DNA of 64,000 bases from Defluviitalea raffinosedens (lineage in GTDB: Bacteria; Bacillota; Clostridia; Lachnospirales; Defluviitaleaceae). A model generated the notes under the pieces. That model was given only the letters and a program-made list of their open reading frames with translations, had not been told where the DNA came from and searched no databases. The stretch's first letter is position 1; each line of letters begins with the position of its first letter. The stretch is from the NCBI RefSeq assembly GCF_016908775.1, contig NZ_JAFBEP010000004.1, positions 159,022 to 223,021 on the forward strand, given 5' to 3'. Shown in pieces: positions 1 to 8,757 of this stretch. A program made the translations under genes and the position numbers.

Positions 1-616
1 ACGCTGCATCAAAAAGAATGACTACTTTATTTGAAAGGGCATAATCCACCCATGCCTTTAATTGATCTTTATTATAAACCGCACCTGTAGGATTATTAGG
101 TGAGCATAGATATATAATATCAGCTTTTACATCCGGATCAGGCATAGGCAAAAAGCCATTTTCTTCATTTGCATTCATATAAATAATTTTTCTGCCAGCC
201 ATAATATTCGTATCTACATAAACCGGATACACCGGGTCAGGAATTAAAACTGTATTCTCTAATCCAAAAATGTCTAAAATATTCCCCAAATCACTTTTGG
301 CTCCATCGCTAATGAATACTTCATTTTCCTCCAATATTACGCCTCTGTTTTTATAATAATCTTTTACAGCTGATCTTAAAAAATCATATCCTTGTTCCGG
401 CCCATATCCTTTAAATCCCTCTTGCGTACCCATTTCTGAAACCGCCGCTTGCATTGCATTGACTACTGCTTCACAAAGAGGGAGGGTTACATCCCCTATC
501 CCTAATCTAATAATGTCTTTGTCTGGATGTTTACTTTTATATTCTGATACTTTTCTGGCAATAGTAGAAAATAAATAACTATCATGTAAATTTAAATAAT
601 TACTATTAATCTGCAA
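1..616 (-). CDS. dapL: LL-diaminopimelate aminotransferase, 3' part outside the window
   Basis: PLP-dependent enzyme that makes LL-diaminopimelate directly from tetrahydrodipicolinate, for lysine and peptidoglycan. The first 205 codons are visible. The N-terminus carries RLGIGDVTLPL and the middle YLCSPNNPTGAVY, both typical of DapL; the PLP lysine lies beyond the window edge. I choose the TTG at 616 as start: GGAGGG stands seven bases upstream and the protein begins LQINSNYLNLHDSYLF, with no nearby ATG. The gene overlaps the dapF stop by 11 bases, so it is the distal member of the same transcript and probably translationally coupled to it. Confidence 0.9.
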   Translation of the reverse strand, partial: MQINSNYLNLHDSYLFSTIARKVSEYKSKHPDKDIIRLGIGDVTLPLCEAVVNAMQAAVSEMGTQEGFKGYGPEQGYDFLRSAVKDYYKNRGVILEENEVFISDGAKSDLGNILDIFGLENTVLIPDPVYPVYVDTNIMAGRKIIYMNANEENGFLPMPDPDVKADIIYLCSPNNPTGAVYNKDQLKAWVDYALSNKVVILFDAA

Positions 617-1472
617 TATTTATCCCTCCATCCACAAGATCAATAACACCTTCGAAAACTTTTTGAGCTTTGCCCGTCATAAAAACGACTTCATCTGTAT
701 AATTTATAATCAGTTCTCCACCCAAAAGTTTTACCTTAATGTCTTCACCTTTTTTGCAAAATCCATTCTCTACTGCTGCCACCGCTGCAGCGCAGGCACC
801 TGTTCCGCAAGCCAAGGTTTCACCACTGCCTCTTTCCCATACCCTCATCTCTAATGTGTTTTCGTTTATGACTTTTATAAATTCTGTATTAACCCTTTCA
901 GGGAAAATCGGAGCATGTTCAAACATTGGTCCCAATTCCTCAAGCTTTATATTCTTTATATCATCCATAAAAACTACACAATGGGGATTTCCCATGGATA
1001 CACAAGTAATGCGGTATGGTTGATTTCCAATAATGGTTTCCCTATTGATTATTCTATCTCCCTCTAAAAGTACCGGAATTTGACTGGGAGTAAACTCTGC
1101 CCTGCCCATATCTACTTGAACTGACTCAACAGAATGATCTTTAATAAATAATTTTAAATGTTTTATACCACTTAAAGTATCAATCAGAAGTTCTTCTTTA
1201 TCAACAATCTTATTTTCATAAAGATATTTCCCCACACAACGAATAGCATTACCACACATTTTACCTTCACTGCCATCTATATTAAACATTCGCATTTTTG
1301 CATCTGCAACATTAGATTTACAAATCATTACTATTCCGTCTCCACCAATACCAAAATGTCTGTCAGACAATACAATTGATAAGTGTTCTGGATTGGCCAA
1401 TTCTTCTTCCATGCAATTTAAATATATATAATCGTTACCGCAACCCTGCATTTTTGTGAACTTTAATCGCAT
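606..1472 (-). CDS. dapF: Diaminopimelate epimerase
   Basis: Interconverts LL- and meso-diaminopimelate, the step after DapL. The 288-residue length is normal for the family. The two catalytic cysteines are visible in MCGNAIRC (about residue 73) and ACGTGACA (about 222), and the N-terminus MRLKFTKMQGCGNDYIY is canonical. The open frame extends ten codons further upstream, but the ATG at 1472 has AGGAG at the right distance and matches family N-termini. It follows the ANTAR regulator gene by 19 bases and overlaps dapL, so lysine genes sit at the end of the nitrogen operon's transcript unless an unseen promoter intervenes. Confidence 0.95.
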   Translation of the reverse strand: MRLKFTKMQGCGNDYIYLNCMEEELANPEHLSIVLSDRHFGIGGDGIVMICKSNVADAKMRMFNIDGSEGKMCGNAIRCVGKYLYENKIVDKEELLIDTLSGIKHLKLFIKDHSVESVQVDMGRAEFTPSQIPVLLEGDRIINRETIIGNQPYRITCVSMGNPHCVVFMDDIKNIKLEELGPMFEHAPIFPERVNTEFIKVINENTLEMRVWERGSGETLACGTGACAAAVAAVENGFCKKGEDIKVKLLGGELIINYTDEVVFMTGKAQKVFEGVIDLVDGGINIAD

Positions 1473-1491
1473 ATTTTCACTCCTTTCATAT

Positions 1492-2061
1492 TTACTTTTC
1501 ATAAGTCTTTAAGATTCTTTCTGCCACTTGTCTTTTTGTAATGCGCATATCCATTGCTTGTTTTTCTATGAATCTATGAGCTTCAGGCTCTGTCATCTTC
1601 AAATATTCAATTAATACGCATTTGGCTCTGTCAACAAAGCGAATATCTTCTATTCGCTTCTGTAATTGCTCATTTTCATTTTTAAGGCCCCGCATCCTGT
1701 TATAGGATGCTGTAATAAGCTTCAGAGCACTCCAGAATACCTGTCGATTAACTGGTTTGGATATTACAAATACACCGTAGTTTTCAACCTTATCGCATAT
1801 CTCATCTTCCAATTCGCTTTTAACAATGAGCATAACCTGTATTGTTCCTCTGCTCACAACATTAATTGCAAAATTTGCTCCAAACTCATCTGTCAAAGGT
1901 GCATTGATAATACACAAATCAATTTCTCGATCAATCAAAATGCGCTTTGCTTCATTGGCACTTTTTACACAGATAATTTCTTTATAAGAATTGAATTTTA
2001 AAAGTTCTTCCAATGAAACACTGACTTTCTCAGAACTTGACACAATTAAAACACGCTCCAT
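1492..2061 (-). CDS. ANTAR-domain transcription antiterminator with pseudo-receiver domain
   Basis: 189 residues: an N-terminal response-regulator-like domain (about 1-120), a short coiled segment rich in E, Q and K (about 121-140), and a C-terminal ANTAR helical domain (about 135-185, with DRAKCVLIEYLKMTEPEAHRF and a following RITKRQVAERIL helix). ANTAR domains bind paired hexaloop RNA hairpins and prevent intrinsic termination. In the receiver the segment DLCIINAPLTDEFG has Asn where the phosphorylatable Asp is expected, so ordinary phosphorylation is unlikely and another signal, such as a ligand or partner protein, is inferred. It is the last nitrogen gene of the glt-glnA operon, 28 bases after glnA. 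Its likely targets are the three AAAGGC leaders at 8484-8559, 8758-8801 and 11134-11185. Confidence 0.9.
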   Translation of the reverse strand: MERVLIVSSSEKVSVSLEELLKFNSYKEIICVKSANEAKRILIDREIDLCIINAPLTDEFGANFAINVVSRGTIQVMLIVKSELEDEICDKVENYGVFVISKPVNRQVFWSALKLITASYNRMRGLKNENEQLQKRIEDIRFVDRAKCVLIEYLKMTEPEAHRFIEKQAMDMRITKRQVAERILKTYEK

Positions 2062-2089
2062 ACCACCACCGACTTATCCTTATCTAAAT

Positions 2090-3406
2090 TTAGAGTATAT
2101 GAAAATACATCTGTTTATCTATGCTCTCTTTATCTGAGCTTTTTACATATCGATCCCATTCTCCAAGTTTGATTTCAACATATTTCCCAAGCGTCTCTTC
2201 TCCTAAAATATTCTTAACAAAAGAACTGCTGGATGCAATGTCTAAAGCCTCTTTCAGATTCTGAGGAAGAAGTTTTAAATGTTCTATTTCATGGCTTGCG
2301 GTGAGATATAAATTAGAATTAATTGGTTGTGGAAGCTCTAGTCGTTTTTCAATTCCATCAAGTCCTGCATGCAAAATCAACGCAAAAGTAATATAGGGAT
2401 TGCATGATGGATCTGGAGAACGAAGTTCCATCCTGCTATATTCTCCTTTTTCAGCAGGAATTCTTATGAGTTGTGAACGGTTTTCTTTTGACCATGATAC
2501 ATATTTAGGCGCTTTAAAGACTCCAAATCGAGCATAGGAATTTGTAGTAGGATTAGCAAATGCAGTAATTTCAAGAATTTTATCCAAAACCCCTGCAATA
2601 AAACTTTTGGCATCGGACGAATTCACATCACCATTTCTAAAAATATTAAATCCATTTTTTAAAAGAGATAAATTAATATGCAGACCACTGCCGCTTTCAT
2701 GGGCAATAGGCTTTGGCATGAATGATGCAAAGAGGCCATTTCTTGATGCTATAGCTTTAACAACTGATTTAAATGCAATAAGATTATCTGCAGCTGTTAT
2801 AGCATCACTGTATTTAAAATCGATTTCATTTTGCCCTGGACCTTGTTCATGATGGGAACTTTCCGGCTGTATTCCCATCTGCTCAAGAGACAGGCATATT
2901 TCTCTTCGAACATTTTCACCTTTATCAAGGGGCGCAATATCTAAATATCCCCCTTCATCATAAGGAGTAAATGTTGGCTTTCCTTTTTCATCTGTTTCAA
3001 AAAGATAGAACTCACATTCAGAACCTATCTTGCAAACATAACCCATTTTTTCAGCACGCTCTACAGCTTTTTTAAGAATATTTCTCGTATCTCCTTCAAA
3101 TGGTTTTTTATCAGGATGTTTTATATCACAAAAGAATCGTATCACTCTTCCCTGCTGGGGCCGCCAAGGTAATATACTTAAAGTTGAAGGATCCGGATAT
3201 AAAAACAAATCTGAATGCTCAATATTCATAAATCCTAAAATAGAAGAGGCATCAAATGAAATACCACTTTCAAAAGCTCTTTCAAGTTCATCCGGCATAA
3301 TTGAAATATTTTTCTGAATTCCTAATATATCGCAGAATGCCAAGCGAATAAACTTTACATCATTCTCTTTTACAAATTGCAAAACCTCTTTCATTGTATA
3401 GGTCAT
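2090..3406 (-). CDS. glnA: Glutamine synthetase type I
   Basis: Condenses glutamate and ammonia to glutamine with ATP. 438 residues, the size of the short GSI-alpha subgroup, which lacks the adenylylation-site insertion. Visible motifs are the beta-grasp N-terminus (FCDILGIQKNISIMP), the ATP/metal segments around GPGQNEIDFKYSDA and HESGSGLHINLSL, and the ammonia/glutamate-binding region NPYITFALIL. Start ATG at 3406 has AGGAGG nine bases upstream. It lies 15 bases after the GXGXG-domain gene of glutamate synthase, so GS and GOGAT are made from one transcript. Confidence 0.96.
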   Translation of the reverse strand: MTYTMKEVLQFVKENDVKFIRLAFCDILGIQKNISIMPDELERAFESGISFDASSILGFMNIEHSDLFLYPDPSTLSILPWRPQQGRVIRFFCDIKHPDKKPFEGDTRNILKKAVERAEKMGYVCKIGSECEFYLFETDEKGKPTFTPYDEGGYLDIAPLDKGENVRREICLSLEQMGIQPESSHHEQGPGQNEIDFKYSDAITAADNLIAFKSVVKAIASRNGLFASFMPKPIAHESGSGLHINLSLLKNGFNIFRNGDVNSSDAKSFIAGVLDKILEITAFANPTTNSYARFGVFKAPKYVSWSKENRSQLIRIPAEKGEYSRMELRSPDPSCNPYITFALILHAGLDGIEKRLELPQPINSNLYLTASHEIEHLKLLPQNLKEALDIASSSSFVKNILGEETLGKYVEIKLGEWDRYVKSSDKESIDKQMYFHIL

Positions 3407-3421
3407 GCCCCAAAACCTCCT

Positions 3422-4144
3422 TTAATTATGGGTATACATCTGCTTATAGGGGTTTTTCGTATCTGGAATCAGACAAAAGAAATTAGCATTTAAAATACTC
3501 TCTTTGTCTTTGCCAAATTCTTGGCAATATTCCTCAATATATCCTTTGATTTCCTCCATGTCATCTTCCGTAGCTTCTCTGGCAATAACCTGTTTTGGCA
3601 AATCCTGCGGAAGGTGATTCGTTCTTAAATAAATTTTACCCCCATGCATACCAGTTCCACAAAAATTTCCCACTGGGGGAGTATCTTTACAATTTAATCC
3701 TAGCACGATTATAATACCCCCTGCAAGATATTCTCCAAGAAAACTTCCTGCACTGCCTCCTATCACTATAACTGGTTTCTTATCTTTATACTGTTTCATA
3801 TGTATACCAGTTCTATATCCTGCATTATCTCTGATAAATATTTTTCCTCCCCGCATTGCATAACCGCAAGCATCTCCAGAATTGCCATGAACATAAATCG
3901 TTCCGTCATTCATAGTATCTCCAGTGGCATCTTGAGCATTTCCATAAACTCTTATCGTACAGCCATTTAAATATGAACCAAGAGCATTTCCTGGAACACC
4001 ATTAATGATAATATTTTTCCCTTTCTGGCCACTTGCTATATATCTCTGGCCGTTGCATTCATCAATCACTATATCTATATCAGTGGTATTTTTTAATTTT
4101 TCATTTAAATCTTTAAAATGTAACGCTTTAGCATTAATATCCAT
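3422..4144 (-). CDS. Glutamate synthase GXGXG-domain subunit (archaeal-type GltB3)
   Basis: 240 residues forming a right-handed beta-helix domain that in ordinary GltB is the C-terminal part of the alpha subunit. Repeating units with Gly-Asn-Ala/Gly-Asp cores are visible (GNAQDATGDTMNDG, GNSGDACGYAMRGG, CGTGMHGGKIYL). It has no catalytic residues of its own; in the complex it links glutaminase and FMN domains. The start overlaps the 3' end of the upstream FAD oxidoreductase by 11 bases, and GGGGGTG precedes the ATG. It closes a five-gene split glutamate synthase set. The same fold occurs in formylmethanofuran dehydrogenase subunit C, but the neighbours settle the assignment. Confidence 0.9.
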   Translation of the reverse strand: MDINAKALHFKDLNEKLKNTTDIDIVIDECNGQRYIASGQKGKNIIINGVPGNALGSYLNGCTIRVYGNAQDATGDTMNDGTIYVHGNSGDACGYAMRGGKIFIRDNAGYRTGIHMKQYKDKKPVIVIGGSAGSFLGEYLAGGIIIVLGLNCKDTPPVGNFCGTGMHGGKIYLRTNHLPQDLPKQVIAREATEDDMEEIKGYIEEYCQEFGKDKESILNANFFCLIPDTKNPYKQMYTHN

Positions 4145-5372
4145 GAATCACACCCCCTAGCTTTTTCTTACGTTCTATCTTTGAGAAAGCCATTAAACTA
4201 GGCTTACGGCAAATTAGTTCAAAATCAATATCACTAAGAGGAACCCTATCTCTGATTAAACTCGTATAAATTCCTGCTTTTTCAATATTACCAATTATAA
4301 TATAGCCTTTTAGCAGTCCATCTTTTACAAATAGTTTTTTGTACTGACCGGGGATATTTTGAGTATAGACATCTCCTTCATAGCTCCCTGCGGTAATCAG
4401 ATGCAATCCAAAAAAGCCTATAGCATTCATAGGAATTGCTTTATCATATATTTTTTCTCCACCGGCCATATTGGTCCCTGCACATTCACCCATCATATAG
4501 GCATTCGGTAATAAGGCAAGAACTTTATTTTGATCTGTTGTAATATCATGAGACTCACAGCAATCTCCAGCAGCGTATATATCAGATAATGAGGTCTGAC
4601 AGAATTCATCCACTACAATACCTCGGTCAACCTTACCATTAATCTCTTTTATTAAGTTTATATTAGGACGAACCCCTACAGCTAAAACCAGCACATCAAA
4701 ATCAACTTCTTCGCCATTGGACAGTATGGCTTTATGATCTAAAAATTTTGCAACACTGGTATTCAAAATAAACTCAATGTTTTCTTTTTCTATATGAGAT
4801 TGAACTACGCTTGCACCTTCTTTGTCTAATATACTGGAAAGAATTCTGTCTGACAGATCCACTACAGTTATACTACTTACTTTCTTTCTGATCCCCTCAG
4901 CACATTTTAAACCAATCAAGCCCGCACCAATAATTAATACTTTACTATCAGGAGTAAGCGAATTATCCAAATCTTTTGCATCATCCAGCGACATAAAAGT
5001 AAATTTGCTTTTTACACTTTCCAATCCTTCTACAGACGGAATAAAAGGTTGTGAACCCGTAGCTATAAGCAACTTATCATAATGTACTGCTGTATGATCA
5101 TCAAGTTCGATTTCTTTACGCTCAGGATGAATTTTTACAGCTTCCTTACCAAGTATTGTTTTGCAGTTCATAACCTCATAGAAATTATCTTTTCGATATT
5201 TCATTCTTTCTTCGTCTGTTTTTCCATATAATAAATAAGATATAAGAGGCCTTGAATATACATGGTAAGGTTCTTTGCTGATTACTATTATTTCTCCATC
5301 TGTATCAATCTTTCTGATTCCTTCAATCGCGCCTACAGCAGCTGCTGAATTTCCAATGATAACGTATTTCAT
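4134..5372 (-). CDS. FAD/NAD(P)-dependent oxidoreductase of the glutamate synthase operon
   Basis: 412 residues, pyridine nucleotide-disulfide oxidoreductase fold. The N-terminal FAD motif is MKYVIIGNSAAAVGAIEG, the second dinucleotide motif VLIIGAGLIGLKCAEGI is near residue 150, and the FAD-binding ASP motif DIYAAGDCCE is near residue 270. It resembles the NirB N-terminal and rubredoxin reductase-like group. It probably takes electrons from NAD(P)H and passes them through the ferredoxin to the FMN subunit, replacing the usual GltD. The open frame is 17 codons longer, but the ATG at 5372 follows GAGAGGTG and matches the nucleotide-binding fold. Confidence 0.88.
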   Translation of the reverse strand: MKYVIIGNSAAAVGAIEGIRKIDTDGEIIVISKEPYHVYSRPLISYLLYGKTDEERMKYRKDNFYEVMNCKTILGKEAVKIHPERKEIELDDHTAVHYDKLLIATGSQPFIPSVEGLESVKSKFTFMSLDDAKDLDNSLTPDSKVLIIGAGLIGLKCAEGIRKKVSSITVVDLSDRILSSILDKEGASVVQSHIEKENIEFILNTSVAKFLDHKAILSNGEEVDFDVLVLAVGVRPNINLIKEINGKVDRGIVVDEFCQTSLSDIYAAGDCCESHDITTDQNKVLALLPNAYMMGECAGTNMAGGEKIYDKAIPMNAIGFFGLHLITAGSYEGDVYTQNIPGQYKKLFVKDGLLKGYIIIGNIEKAGIYTSLIRDRVPLSDIDFELICRKPSLMAFSKIERKKKLGGVIHGY

Positions 5373-5376
5373 CTTT

Positions 5377-5805
5377 TCACCTCTCTTCAAATACAATTGC
5401 GTTATTAGGGCAGCCTTGTACACAATAGGGTGTTCCTTTTATATTATTGGTACATAATTCGCATTTTTGAATCACCCCATGATCACTAGGACTAATCGCG
5501 CCATAAGGACAACATAAGATACAAGTATAACATCCAACACATTTATTGGTATCAGCAGTAATCACTCCATCATGGATTGAAAGTGCTCCCGTAATACATC
5601 CTTTTACACACAGCGGGTCATCACAGTGTCTACATGATACTGCAAAGTTTATATTATTACCTTCTTCTAACTGAATTCTTGGATGAATTGATACGTTTTT
5701 AAGTGCTTTTGCCATATCTCTTTCATTAGAATTGGCAAAAGCACAATAATATTCGCACAAATGACACCCTAAGCACCATTCTTCATTAACATATACTTTT
5801 TTCAC
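5377..5805 (-). CDS. 4Fe-4S ferredoxin-type electron transfer subunit
   Basis: 142 residues with four cysteine clusters in the order CLGCHLCEYYC, CRHCDDPLCVKGC, CVGCYTCILCCP and CELC...CVQGCP, the pattern of HycB/DmsB-like multi-cluster ferredoxins with room for up to four [4Fe-4S] clusters. No signal peptide or membrane segment. It sits between the FMN and FAD subunits of glutamate synthase and is the natural electron bridge between them. The start codon is GTG at 5805, preceded by AAGGGGGG. The gap to the FAD gene is four bases. Confidence 0.9.
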   Translation of the reverse strand: MKKVYVNEEWCLGCHLCEYYCAFANSNERDMAKALKNVSIHPRIQLEEGNNINFAVSCRHCDDPLCVKGCITGALSIHDGVITADTNKCVGCYTCILCCPYGAISPSDHGVIQKCELCTNNIKGTPYCVQGCPNNAIVFEER

Positions 5806-5817
5806 TGAAATCCCCCC

Positions 5818-7323
5818 TTATTCTCCTGCATGCTTAATACCTAGTATTTGAAGTTCTTTTTCATTAAGTCCTACACCTCTAAGCATCAGACGATTTCCTT
5901 TTAAACTTTCTATAGAATTAATACCCATACCACCCATCATTTCTTTGATCTCGTGATTCCATGCCTTCACAAGATTAATAAGTCTCTTATAACCAATATT
6001 TGGATTCAAACGCTTTACCAATTCAGGTTTTTGGGTTGCTATACCCCAGTTACACTTTCCGCTATGGCAGCTTCTGCAAAGATGACATCCCAGAGCAATT
6101 AAAGCAGCAGTTCCGATATATACAGCATCAGCCCCTAAAGCAATTGCTTTAACAATGTCTCCACTATTCCTAATACTTCCTCCTACAACAATAGAAACAT
6201 TGTCTCTTATGCCTTCATCCCTAAGCCTTTGATCCACACTTGCCAGGGCAAGTTCAATAGGAATTCCCACATTGTCTCTTATTCTTGTAGGAGCAGCACC
6301 TGTACCTCCACGAAATCCATCAATGGCAATAATGTCTGCTCCGCTTCGCGCAATACCACTGGCTATTGCCGCCACATTATGAACGGCTGCTATTTTAACG
6401 ATCACTGGCTTTTTATAATCCGTAGCTTCTTTTAAGGAATATACTAATTGTCTTAAATCTTCAATTGAATAAATATCATGATGAGGAGCCGGAGAAATAG
6501 CATCAGAGCCTTCAGGAACCATTCGAGTTTTAGAAATATCTCCTACGATCTTAGCTCCTGGGAGGTGTCCTCCTATGCCTGGTTTTGCCCCTTGCCCCAT
6601 TTTTATTTCAATTGCAGCTCCTGCTTCAAGATAGTCTTTATGCACTCCAAATCTGCCTGACGCAACCTGCACTATCGTATGTTTTCCATATTGATAAAAA
6701 TCTTTATGAAGTCCGCCTTCACCTGTGTTATAAAGGATTCCTGCTTCTTGTGCAGCTCTTGCCAAACTCTCATGAGCATTATAACTTATAGAACCGTAGC
6801 TCATGGCAGAAAACATAATGGGCATGGCTAATTCAACACCAGCAGATAAATTGTTTACAAGTTTTCCATCCTTGTCTCTTTCTATTTTATTAGGCTTACT
6901 ACCCAAAAATACTTTCGTTTCCATAGGCTCACGAAGAGGATCAATGGAAGGATTAGTGACCTGAGAAGCATTAATAAGGATTTTATCAAAATAAACAGGA
7001 AAATTATTAGGATTTCCCATGCTGGACAGAAGTACTCCGCCACTTTCTGCTTGTTTATATATTTCCGAAATTGATCTGCCGCTCCAGTTAGCATTTTCCT
7101 TAAAGGTATGATCACTTTTTACTATTTTGAGGGCTCTTGTAGGGCAAAGAGATACACACCTGTGGCAATTTACACATAAGGCATCGTCACTGCACATGAT
7201 CTTTCTTTCTTCATCGTAACTATGAACTTCATTGGCACACTGTCGTTCACAAACTCTGCAGTTAATGCATCTGTCCATATTTCGTACAACTTCGTATTCA
7301 GGATATAGATAATTTACCCCCAT
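5818..7323 (-). CDS. Glutamate synthase FMN-binding subunit with N-terminal ferredoxin domain (archaeal-type GltB2)
   Basis: 501 residues. An N-terminal 2x[4Fe-4S] domain (CINCRVCERQC, CVNCHRCVSLCP, about residues 20-60) precedes the FMN TIM barrel that aminates 2-oxoglutarate to glutamate. Barrel motifs include SAMSYGSIS, GEGGLHKDFY, GQGAKPGIGGHLPG, the FMN loop GFRGGTGAAPTRIRD and, near residue 425, a cysteine-rich iron-sulfur loop CHLCRSCHSGKC. The ATG at 7323 shares one base with the stop of the glutaminase gene (TAATG), so the two are translationally coupled; a 19-codon upstream extension lies inside that gene and is not used. Ammonia from the preceding subunit is presumably channelled here. 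Confidence 0.95.
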   Translation of the reverse strand: MGVNYLYPEYEVVRNMDRCINCRVCERQCANEVHSYDEERKIMCSDDALCVNCHRCVSLCPTRALKIVKSDHTFKENANWSGRSISEIYKQAESGGVLLSSMGNPNNFPVYFDKILINASQVTNPSIDPLREPMETKVFLGSKPNKIERDKDGKLVNNLSAGVELAMPIMFSAMSYGSISYNAHESLARAAQEAGILYNTGEGGLHKDFYQYGKHTIVQVASGRFGVHKDYLEAGAAIEIKMGQGAKPGIGGHLPGAKIVGDISKTRMVPEGSDAISPAPHHDIYSIEDLRQLVYSLKEATDYKKPVIVKIAAVHNVAAIASGIARSGADIIAIDGFRGGTGAAPTRIRDNVGIPIELALASVDQRLRDEGIRDNVSIVVGGSIRNSGDIVKAIALGADAVYIGTAALIALGCHLCRSCHSGKCNWGIATQKPELVKRLNPNIGYKRLINLVKAWNHEIKEMMGGMGINSIESLKGNRLMLRGVGLNEKELQILGIKHAGE

Positions 7324-8414
7324 TATTTTGCACCTCCATTCAATGTAACTATAACTGGTTCCCCGCCCTGAGGCGCCCATACTTTATCTAAGTTCGGCTC
7401 TATAATTCGAATGGCACATTCTTCACTTGCTATATACACCGTATCATCTTTTTCTCCAACCACCATGGAACGAAGTTTTAATCTGTCATTTAGTGCCATA
7501 ATTCCTCCATCAAATCCTACCAAGATGGAAAATGGCCCGGTAATCAATAAAGATGCGAATGTATTTCGTAAATAAGTGTATTTTTCTTTTTCTTCTTTTG
7601 GCATTCTGTCAATAACCTGCCAGAATGGAGCTGCAACCACACCGGATATCTCTTCTAAACCAAGTCCTATTTTACGGTTTAAATAATCAATGATATAAGT
7701 GATGACTTCAGTATCTGTTTGTAATGTACATTTATAACCGTACATTTCGATAGATCTTCTATTAGCATCGTAAGAAGAGATCTCTCCATTGTGTACTACT
7801 GAATAATCCAGCAATGCGAAAGGATGCGCTCCTCCCCACCATCCTGGGGTATTGGTTGGATATCTTCCATGGGCAGTCCAGCAATAACCTTCATATTCAG
7901 AAAGTCTGTAAAATTCTCCAACATCTTCTGGATATCCTACTGCTTTAAAAACGCCCATATTTTTACCACTGGAAAATACATATGCACCATTAATTTTCGT
8001 ATTTATTTTCATGACACATCTTGCTACAAATTCTTTTTCATCCAACTGACTTTCACTTAATTTGGTCGGAAGGGGTGTCACAAAATATCGCCAAATCAGT
8101 GGAACATCTGTGATCCCAGGGGTTTTTCTTGTTGGAATTTTAGATAAGTTAATAATATCAAAATGACGTTCTAAAAATTCTTCACATTCTTTTTTTGAGG
8201 TATTTCCATCATAAAATATATGAAATGCATAATAATCTTTATACTCAGGATAGATTCCGTAAGCTGCAAATCCTCCTCCCAAACCATTTGAGCGGTCATG
8301 CATTGTCGCAATGGACTTAATGATCGATTCTCCACTAATTCTTTTACCAGATTTCGAAAAAATTCCCGAGATAGCACATCCGGACGGTATCCTTATTTCT
8401 CCTTCTTTCAACAT
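7323..8414 (-). CDS. Glutamate synthase glutaminase subunit, class II amidotransferase (archaeal-type GltB1)
   Basis: 363 residues of class II glutamine amidotransferase fold, which releases ammonia from glutamine. The probable nucleophile is Cys13 in IPSGCAISG, so a 12-residue propeptide would have to be removed to expose it. Other family motifs are HDRSNGLGGGFAAYG, the NTPGWWGGAHPFALLDYSVVHNG-type loop and LQTDTEVITYI. First gene of the glt-glnA-ANTAR operon. GGAGGTGGG precedes ATG 8414. Its leader carries a 20-bp terminator stem with a competing AAAGGC hexaloop, so expression is probably set by antitermination. Confidence 0.93.
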   Translation of the reverse strand: MLKEGEIRIPSGCAISGIFSKSGKRISGESIIKSIATMHDRSNGLGGGFAAYGIYPEYKDYYAFHIFYDGNTSKKECEEFLERHFDIINLSKIPTRKTPGITDVPLIWRYFVTPLPTKLSESQLDEKEFVARCVMKINTKINGAYVFSSGKNMGVFKAVGYPEDVGEFYRLSEYEGYCWTAHGRYPTNTPGWWGGAHPFALLDYSVVHNGEISSYDANRRSIEMYGYKCTLQTDTEVITYIIDYLNRKIGLGLEEISGVVAAPFWQVIDRMPKEEKEKYTYLRNTFASLLITGPFSILVGFDGGIMALNDRLKLRSMVVGEKDDTVYIASEECAIRIIEPNLDKVWAPQGGEPVIVTLNGGAK

Positions 8415-8483
8415 ATTCCCACCTCCAAAAATATCTCTCTTTCTTTAGCTTCAACATATTTCGACATTTATTTCAGTATATAA

Positions 8484-8559
8484 AAAGGCGTTCACCAAAT
8501 AACAAAAGCACAATTACTGCCTTTGCTGTTATTTGGTGAACGCCTTTGTTCACTGTAGT
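8484..8559 (-). promoter_or_regulatory. Leader terminator with competing ANTAR-type hexaloop hairpin, glt operon
   Basis: A perfect 20-bp stem pairs 8484-8503 with 8528-8547 and is followed on the minus strand by a T run, an intrinsic terminator. The outer part of its 5' arm can instead fold as GTGAAC-AAAGGC-GTTCAC (8536-8553), a 6-bp stem with hexaloop AAAGGC, having A at loop position 1 and G at position 4 as in known ANTAR targets. The two folds are mutually exclusive. A second AAAGGC copy lies in the terminator loop region (8518-8523). Confidence 0.85.
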
Positions 8560-8565
8560 AATATA

Positions 8566-8594
8566 ATGATATAGTAAAACTACAATTCTGTCAA
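8566..8594 (-). promoter_or_regulatory. Promoter of the glutamate synthase operon
   Basis: On the minus strand TTGACA (8589-8594) and TATCAT (8566-8571) are separated by exactly 17 bases. The predicted start near 8559 lies just before the AAAGGC hexaloop hairpin, so the leader RNA would begin with that hairpin. Confidence 0.75.
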
Positions 8595-8718
8595 TATTAA
8601 ATTGAAGGATTTTGAATTTTAATATTCATATTCGAAACAAAAACCTCCTAAAAAATTCCGTTTTAGCCCTTTTAATTGCAAGTCCATAAATATTTCTTGC
8701 AAATTTTAAAAAAATCTA

Positions 8719-8747
8719 TTTACAAATTACTTTTTTAGTGATATACT
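8719..8747 (+). promoter_or_regulatory. Promoter of the glnN unit
   Basis: TTTACA (8719-8724), a 17-base spacer, and TATACT (8742-8747). The predicted start near 8754 again places the AAAGGC hairpin at the very 5' end of the RNA. Confidence 0.7.
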
Positions 8748-8757
8748 ACTTACATAA

